From Clostridia bacterium (GTDB taxonomy: Bacteria > Bacillota > Clostridia > Oscillospirales > CAG-272), in the NCBI GenBank assembly GCA_017466495.1, contig JAFTUB010000174.1:1-10958 (forward strand): a stretch of 10,958 bases of DNA. The letters run 5' to 3'. The translations under genes and the position numbers were made by a program. The notes beneath the pieces are model-generated. The model did no database searches, was not told where the DNA came from, and saw nothing but the letters and a program-made list of their open reading frames with translations. Shown here one piece after another: positions 6,422 through 10,958 of the stretch; within the stretch, counting starts at the first letter, position 1, and each line of letters starts with the position of its first letter.

Positions 6422-7855
6422 TTATTTCAGCAGTTCGGCAACAATTTTCCAAAGCTTCTCGCAGGAAGCAAGCTCCATTTTCTCCAGGGGGGAGTGGATA
6501 TTTTCCAGATTAGCACCGAGACCGATGATATCCAAGTCGGGGATTCTGGATTTGAGCAGACCGCATTCCAGGCCGGCGTGGATCGACTTAATGATGGGCT
6601 TCTCCCCAAACAGCCGAGTATACGCTGCTACATAAGCATCGCTAAGAGGAGACAGAGGGGCGTAATCCCAACCGGGATAGCGGCTGTGGTGAGTGACCGT
6701 AGCGCCGACAAATGCTGCAAGCGTGTCCAATTCCAAAACCGAAGCATCCAGCTGGCTCTCCTTAGGCGAGCGGGAGGAGAATGCAATATTCACATCAGTT
6801 TCCCTGGTACGGATCACTGCGAGATTGCGGGAAAATTCCACAATGCCGATTGCCTGATTCATTGCCAGGACACCGGAATGGGAAAGTTCAAGTACCGTTA
6901 CAATACGACGGGTCGATTCATCGTCCATCATCACGGCAGGATTGCTCACAGGAGCGAGCTCCACATCGAAATTCGCATCGTCGGCCACCAGTTCTCCGCG
7001 AATTGCTTCTGCAGCTGCAGAAATTGTTTTCGCAGCATTTGCTGCCGAAGGAACAGAGATGACTGCGCAGCATTCTCTGGGAATTGCGTTATCCTTCAGA
7101 CCGCCTTCCAGGGTGCACAGGCAAAGCCGATCATCCCGCATCAGCTGCGCCAGGAGTCGGCCCATCAGTTTGTTGGCATTCGCGCGGCCCATGTGGATGT
7201 TCTCACCGGAATGGCCGCCGATCAGTCCTTTGACCTTGAGTGCAACGGCCTCACCGGCAAAGGGAACACGGGTAACAGGAATCGTCATATCCGAACGGAT
7301 TCCGCCGGCACAGCCAACGATGGCAGAGTTGTCCGACTCGGAATCCAGGTTGATCATACGGCGTGCCCGGATCAGACTGCAGTCAAAAGCATCCGCACCG
7401 TGCATTCCGATCTCCTCCTGGGTTGTGAAAAGGCACTCCAGGGCGGGATGGGAATCCAGCGCACCGTCAAGCAGGGACATCATGATCACCACGGCAACGG
7501 CGTCATCCGCGCCCAGGGTCGTCCCGCAGGCATACACTTTGCCATCATCGGTCAAAGCAAGCTTAAGAGGATCACGGGTAAAATCGTGCTCAACATCGGC
7601 ATTTTTCTCGCAAACCATGTCAGTGTGCCCCTGCAAAAGTACAGGCGGCTCGTTCTCGCGCCCAGGTGTTGCGGGCTTGCGGATAAGTAAATTATGCATC
7701 TTGTCGCGGTACACATACAGCTGACGTGCACGGGCAAATTCTTCTAAATAATCCGCAATTTTTTTCTCATTGCGGGAACCGTGAGGAATGGCACAGACCT
7801 CCTCAAAAAAGCGGAAAAGGCAGGCGGGCTCATATCCTTTGATCAGGTATTCCAT
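6422..7855 (-). CDS. pepD: Aminoacyl-histidine dipeptidase (Xaa-His dipeptidase, peptidase family M20C)
   Basis: The 477-residue protein is a cytoplasmic di-zinc metallopeptidase that cleaves dipeptides such as beta-Ala-His (carnosine) and other short peptides, feeding amino acid recycling; the length is usual for PepD. Metal-site motifs are all present: LLQGHTDMVCEK (73-84, His77 and the Asp79 that orients it), TLGADDAV (113-120, bridging Asp117), TTQEEIGMHGAD (144-155, general base Glu147 and ligand Glu148), INLDSES (168-174, Asp171) and SIHAGLECGLL (424-434, His426). GGHSGENIHMGRANANKL (213-230) marks the lid/dimer domain. There is no signal peptide. GGAGG lies 7 bases before the ATG. It sits 27 bases after mreB with no visible promoter between, so it probably rides on the mreB transcript, and it ends at a strong two-way terminator. 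Confidence 0.95.
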   Translation of the reverse strand: MEYLIKGYEPACLFRFFEEVCAIPHGSRNEKKIADYLEEFARARQLYVYRDKMHNLLIRKPATPGRENEPPVLLQGHTDMVCEKNADVEHDFTRDPLKLALTDDGKVYACGTTLGADDAVAVVIMMSLLDGALDSHPALECLFTTQEEIGMHGADAFDCSLIRARRMINLDSESDNSAIVGCAGGIRSDMTIPVTRVPFAGEAVALKVKGLIGGHSGENIHMGRANANKLMGRLLAQLMRDDRLCLCTLEGGLKDNAIPRECCAVISVPSAANAAKTISAAAEAIRGELVADDANFDVELAPVSNPAVMMDDESTRRIVTVLELSHSGVLAMNQAIGIVEFSRNLAVIRTRETDVNIAFSSRSPKESQLDASVLELDTLAAFVGATVTHHSRYPGWDYAPLSPLSDAYVAAYTRLFGEKPIIKSIHAGLECGLLKSRIPDLDIIGLGANLENIHSPLEKMELASCEKLWKIVAELLK

Positions 7856-7882
7856 CGAAAATCCTCCGTCAAATTAATACAA

Positions 7883-8914
7883 TTACTGCGCCTGGCGCGG
7901 ACTGCGCACGGCGGTTACATACACCTCATTGTCCGAGAAGAGGTCATAGCTTTCCAGGGCAATACCCGTTCCCATGGCAACGCAGGAAACGGCTTTGGGT
8001 GCCACGCGGGTAGGAATATTGGTGACATGTTCAATCAAACGGTCAAAGCCGTAGAGCAGACTTCCGCCGCCCGTCATGACAATACCGTTGTTCATAATGT
8101 CCCCGATCAGACCGGGAGGAGTGCGCTCAATCACATCGCAGATGGCATCGATGACCTCGCTGATGGGCGGGGTGAGGGCGTGCATAATCTCATAGGAACC
8201 GATGTTCACCACACGGGGCAAGCCCTGGATCAAACAGCGGCCCTTGACCTGCATAAATTGCTGCTCGGGATGGCTGTACACTGCGCCGATGCGGATCTTA
8301 ATGGCCTCAGCCGTACGCTCTCCGATGAGAATGTTGTGCTGCTGACGCATATAGCGGATGATGGCATCATCGAATTTATCGCCGGCGATCTTTACCGAGT
8401 CACTGACCACAACCCCGCCGAGTGAAATCACGGCAATATCGGTAGTACCGCCGCCGATGTCAACGACCATATTGCCGTTGGCGCGATTGATATCGATACC
8501 GGCACCGATGGCAGCTGCCACCGGCTCCTCGATCAGATGTACCCGCGCAGCCCCCGCCTGCTTGGCGGCATCCAGCACGGCACGGGCCTCTACCTCGGTA
8601 ATGCCGCTGGGAATGCAGATGATCACCCGGGGTTTGAGCAAAGTATTGCCCAGCGCACGGCGCAAAAATTCACGGATCATCACCATCGTCACATCGTAAC
8701 GGCTGATCACCCCGTCTCTCAGGGGGCGGATGGCCATAATATTTTCGGGTGTTCTGCCCAACATGGTCTGCGCGGGTTTTCCCACCGCTTTGATTGCACC
8801 GGTGTCGGTGTTAACGGCAACAACGGAAGGCTCCTTGAGCACGATTCCTTTTCCGCGTACATAAACCAGTACCGTCGCCGTGCCAAGGTCGATCCCAATA
8901 TCTTTTGTAAACAT
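7883..8914 (-). CDS. mreB: Rod shape-determining actin homologue MreB/Mbl
   Basis: The 343-residue protein is a bacterial actin that polymerises along the inner membrane and guides side-wall peptidoglycan synthesis. ATP-site motifs are intact: DIGIDLGTATVLVYV (5-19, phosphate 1), HLIEEPVAAAIGAG (126-139, connect 1 with catalytic Glu), VVDIGGGTTDIAVIS (150-164, phosphate 2), GERTAEAIKIRIG (198-210) and MTGGGSLLYG (280-289, adenosine). The start MFTKDIG and the NMVVDIGGG block resemble Mbl, while ICIPSGITEVEARAV resembles MreB, so the paralogue type is open. The frame is open upstream to 8989, but the ATG at 8914 is chosen because family members begin here and AAAGGGAG lies just before it. There is no mreC or mreD beside it; the neighbours are comF upstream and pepD downstream. 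It has its own promoter at 8992-9020. Confidence 0.96.
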   Translation of the reverse strand: MFTKDIGIDLGTATVLVYVRGKGIVLKEPSVVAVNTDTGAIKAVGKPAQTMLGRTPENIMAIRPLRDGVISRYDVTMVMIREFLRRALGNTLLKPRVIICIPSGITEVEARAVLDAAKQAGAARVHLIEEPVAAAIGAGIDINRANGNMVVDIGGGTTDIAVISLGGVVVSDSVKIAGDKFDDAIIRYMRQQHNILIGERTAEAIKIRIGAVYSHPEQQFMQVKGRCLIQGLPRVVNIGSYEIMHALTPPISEVIDAICDVIERTPPGLIGDIMNNGIVMTGGGSLLYGFDRLIEHVTNIPTRVAPKAVSCVAMGTGIALESYDLFSDNEVYVTAVRSPRQAQ

Positions 8915-8918
8915 GGTT

Positions 8919-8926
8919 CTCCCTTT
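8919..8926 (-). promoter_or_regulatory. Ribosome binding site of mreB
   Basis: AAAGGGAG on the minus strand ends 4 bases before the ATG at 8914. The in-frame ATG at 8929 and the candidate at 8989 have no comparable site, which supports the shorter MreB protein. Confidence 0.7.
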
Positions 8927-8991
8927 CATCCAAACGCAAAAACGAGCGTCCAACCGCCCCTTTGCGGATCTGCAAAACAGACCTTTCAAAT

Positions 8992-9020
8992 ATTATACAT
9001 GATTTGCCGACAAAATGCAA
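8992..9020 (-). promoter_or_regulatory. Probable promoter for mreB-pepD
   Basis: On the minus strand there is a perfect -10 TATAAT (8997-8992) and a weak -35 TTGCAT (9020-9015), 17 bases apart. It sits in the gap between the comF stop (9023) and mreB and would give a leader of about 70 bases. It likely lets mreB-pepD be expressed separately from recD2-comF, although read-through is also possible as no terminator is seen between comF and mreB. Confidence 0.65.
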
Positions 9021-9022
9021 TG

Positions 9023-9790
9023 CTATTTTTGATTTTTCCGCAATCTGCTGTGACCGAGGGCTGCACAGAAAACCAGATTCGCTCCGGCCGACAGCAAAAG
9101 TGCACAAGCCTGTCCCAACGTAGCGCCGGAGGTGACCACATCATCCACCAGCAGAACTGTCTTCCCGGCTGCGCTGCACTTGGGATTAACGGCAAAAACC
9201 GACTGTACATTTTCCTTTCGTTCCTGCGCACCGAGTTTCTTCTGTTCCCGTCCTCCGCCGCATCGCAGGATCAAAGGCTCACTGGCGCACCCCAATTGCC
9301 CGGCCAGTGCGCGTGCAAGCAGCTCGGCCTGATCGTGACCGTATTCCCGCTTCGCCTTTTTCGTACGAGGCGCCCAGGTAACAGAAAGATTTTCGGGTAA
9401 AACACCGCGAAATGCAAGCTCCCGCTTGATGCCGGGTGCAAGCTGTGCCGCCGCAAAGTCCGCCGCACGGCGAAGGCGGACTCTCTTCATGCGGAGGATC
9501 ATCCGTCCGATCGCCGTTTCGGACGAATAATCCCCAAGACAGATCAAGGTCTCGGCACCTGACTCGCGCAATGCCGATGGCATACAGCGGCAGTCCATGG
9601 ACGGCAGACCGCAGACATCACAGGGAATCAGCTTTTCCCTCTCCCATTCGGCACGGCATTCGGGACAAAGCACATCGGAACCGAAGTATCCCCGCATGAC
9701 CTCCTCTGCACCAAGCAGACTTCCGCAAACAGCACAGCGAGGTACCGCAGCCAAATACCAGAGAAATCTCCGCACAGAACGGCCCCTCAT
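9023..9790 (-). CDS. comF: ComF-family phosphoribosyltransferase-like protein
   Basis: The 255-residue protein belongs to the ComF/GntX family, linked in competent bacteria to DNA uptake and handling of single-stranded DNA. An N-terminal zinc-finger-like region has four cysteine pairs: CAVC (19-22), CPEC (42-45), CDVC (57-60) and CRC (67-69). The rest is a type I phosphoribosyltransferase fold with the PRPP loop VLLVDDVVTSGATL (212-225). The family motif normally read as RGFNQ is REYGHDQAELLA here (148-159), and QERKENVQSVF (189-199) follows. The ATG overlaps the recD2 stop by 4 bases (ATGA), with GGGGAG 7 bases upstream inside recD2, so translation is coupled. No other competence genes are in view, so DNA uptake by this organism cannot be claimed. 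Confidence 0.93.
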   Translation of the reverse strand: MRGRSVRRFLWYLAAVPRCAVCGSLLGAEEVMRGYFGSDVLCPECRAEWEREKLIPCDVCGLPSMDCRCMPSALRESGAETLICLGDYSSETAIGRMILRMKRVRLRRAADFAAAQLAPGIKRELAFRGVLPENLSVTWAPRTKKAKREYGHDQAELLARALAGQLGCASEPLILRCGGGREQKKLGAQERKENVQSVFAVNPKCSAAGKTVLLVDDVVTSGATLGQACALLLSAGANLVFCAALGHSRLRKNQK

Positions 9791-10958
9791 TCGTTTTCTC
9801 CCCGTGCCAGTCGGAAGGCAAGCCCGGTATAACGCATGGATTGCCGGTTGTTCTCCACCATGGTTCGCACAATATCTGCATTTCCCACCACAATTACCAT
9901 GCTCTGTGCACGGGTAACCGCAGTATAAAGCAGATTTCTTGTGAGCAGCATCTGTGCGCAGTTGAATGCGGGAAGGATCACAATGGGATATTCACTTCCC
10001 TGGCTCTTATGTACCGTAATGGCATAGGCGTGCTCCAGATCCTCGAGATTGCTGAAATCGTAGCGCACAAGCTTATCGTCAAAGCTGATCTCCATCATCC
10101 GGTCGTGGGGATCAATGGTTTTGATCACGCCGATATCGCCGTTGAATATCCCCTGCCCTTGCTTGTGTTCGGTCTCCCATTCCAGGTCATAGTTATTGCG
10201 GATCTGCATCACGCGATCCCCTTCGCGGAAGGTAATGTCCCGGAATTTATGCTCACGCTTCTGCAGATCGGGAGGATTTAGGGCCTGCTGCAGGACAATA
10301 TTCAGGTTTTCGGTTCCCGCACCGCCTTTTCGGGAGGGAGAAATGACCTGGATCCGATCCCGGGTCTCCTCACCGTAGCTTCGGGGCAATCGGTTCAGCC
10401 AAAGATCGGCCACGGTTGCGGCAATCTCCCGCTCTCCCGATCGAGGCAGGAAGAAGAAGTCATTGTCCTTCACCGTCAGCACCGGCATCTCGCCGCTGTT
10501 GATTCGGTGGGCATTGGTGATGATCAGGCTTGACTGGGCCTGCCGGAAGATCTCGGTCAGGCGCACCGTAGCAAAGCGGCCGCTGCCGATGAGATCCCAC
10601 AGAACACGCCCCGCCCCTACCGAAGGGAGCTGATCGGCATCCCCGATCAGAATGAAATGCGCCCCCGGCTTAACGGCACGGAGCAGCGCCGCCAGCAAAG
10701 CATTATCGATCATGGATGCCTCGTCAATGATGATCACATTCTCGCTCAGCAAATTTCTCTCGTCACGGGAAAAGTGCATCCGTTCGTTCTCGGAATACTC
10801 CATTTCCAGCAAACGGTGGATGGTCTTTGCTTCTCTCGCACAGGCAGCAGACATCCGCATGGCGGCCCGCCCAGTGGGCGCGGCAAGCGCAACCTTGTAG
10901 CCCATGCTCTCAAAAATATCCAGCAACGCACGCACCACGGTGGTCTTTCCCGTTCCGG
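9787..10958 (-). CDS. recD2: ATP-dependent RecD2-type DNA helicase, C-terminal part (5' end outside window)
   Basis: About 389 residues are visible; the gene runs off the right edge within its Walker A motif (GTGKTT at 10956-10939), so roughly the N-terminal half of a protein usually near 720-750 residues is missing. This is a 5'-3' superfamily 1B helicase of the RecD2 type that acts in DNA repair and replication-fork maintenance without RecBC. Motifs in order: LAAPTGRAA (Ia), IIIDEASMID (II, Walker B), LIGDADQLPSVGAG (III), LTEIFRQAQ (IV), FNGDIGVI (SH3-like domain), YAITVHKSQGSEYP (V) and LYTAVTRAQ (VI). The frame has no stop between 9790 and the edge; the GTG that could be read as a start at 10938 is an internal Val codon after Walker A. 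The gene's TGA overlaps the comF start. Confidence 0.96.
   Translation of the reverse strand, partial: GTGKTTVVRALLDIFESMGYKVALAAPTGRAAMRMSAACAREAKTIHRLLEMEYSENERMHFSRDERNLLSENVIIIDEASMIDNALLAALLRAVKPGAHFILIGDADQLPSVGAGRVLWDLIGSGRFATVRLTEIFRQAQSSLIITNAHRINSGEMPVLTVKDNDFFFLPRSGEREIAATVADLWLNRLPRSYGEETRDRIQVISPSRKGGAGTENLNIVLQQALNPPDLQKREHKFRDITFREGDRVMQIRNNYDLEWETEHKQGQGIFNGDIGVIKTIDPHDRMMEISFDDKLVRYDFSNLEDLEHAYAITVHKSQGSEYPIVILPAFNCAQMLLTRNLLYTAVTRAQSMVIVVGNADIVRTMVENNRQSMRYTGLAFRLARGENE

Noticed and set aside
6275..7690. Open plus-strand frame (471 codons) opposite pepD
   Set aside because: It runs through the strong terminator at 6378-6416 and lies antisense to a complete PepD with all metal ligands.
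8915..8989. N-terminal extension of MreB by 25 residues
   Set aside because: The extension does not resemble any MreB N-terminus, covers the predicted leader region just after the -10 box, and the ATG at 8914 has its own ribosome binding site.

Overview
The window reads as ordinary chromosome of an anaerobic Firmicute, most likely a clostridial gut-type organism (Oscillospiraceae/Lachnospiraceae-like). This is inferred from the mix of genes (RecD2, ComF, an MreB/Mbl-type actin, RlmB, a PepD dipeptidase), strong AGGAGG-type ribosome binding sites, sigma-A-like promoters and simple hairpin terminators. There is no tRNA, rRNA, insertion sequence, CRISPR array or phage gene that I can see. Coding density is high; the longest gene-free stretch is about 217 bases.

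Layout, left to right. (1) The 3' end of a plus-strand gene (1-578) encodes a helical, TPR-like protein, probably the tail of an XRE-type regulator. It meets a convergent minus-strand gene at a perfect hairpin that can terminate from both sides (584-611). (2) A minus-strand pair is read from right to left: rlmB (4374-3265), a SpoU-family 23S rRNA methyltransferase with a long basic tail, then a large membrane protein (3235-626). That protein has the fold order of a P1B-type ATPase but has lost the phosphorylated aspartate and the other catalytic signatures. (3) A plus-strand pair is driven by a near-perfect promoter (TTGACA, 18 bases, TATAAT): a membrane acyltransferase of the OafA family (4592-5695) overlapping by 4 bases an OmpR-like winged-helix protein whose receiver domain has lost its phosphorylation residues (5692-6369). 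A second two-way terminator follows (6378-6416). (4) A minus-strand string is read from the right edge: recD2 (partial, enters from outside), comF (4-base overlap), a promoter, mreB, then pepD.

How the genes work together. recD2 and comF are coupled and fit DNA repair/uptake functions. mreB (cell shape) and pepD (peptide catabolism) share a transcript from their own promoter but have no obvious common pathway. The acyltransferase/regulator pair looks like a small self-contained cassette that probably modifies a cell-surface polymer or exported small molecule.

The most interesting content is two independent degenerate proteins: a pseudo-P-type ATPase with an approximately 330-residue acidic, probably disordered N-terminus, and an orphan response-regulator-like protein with a dead receiver domain. 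Both keep a recognisable fold while losing the chemistry, which suggests binding or sensing roles.
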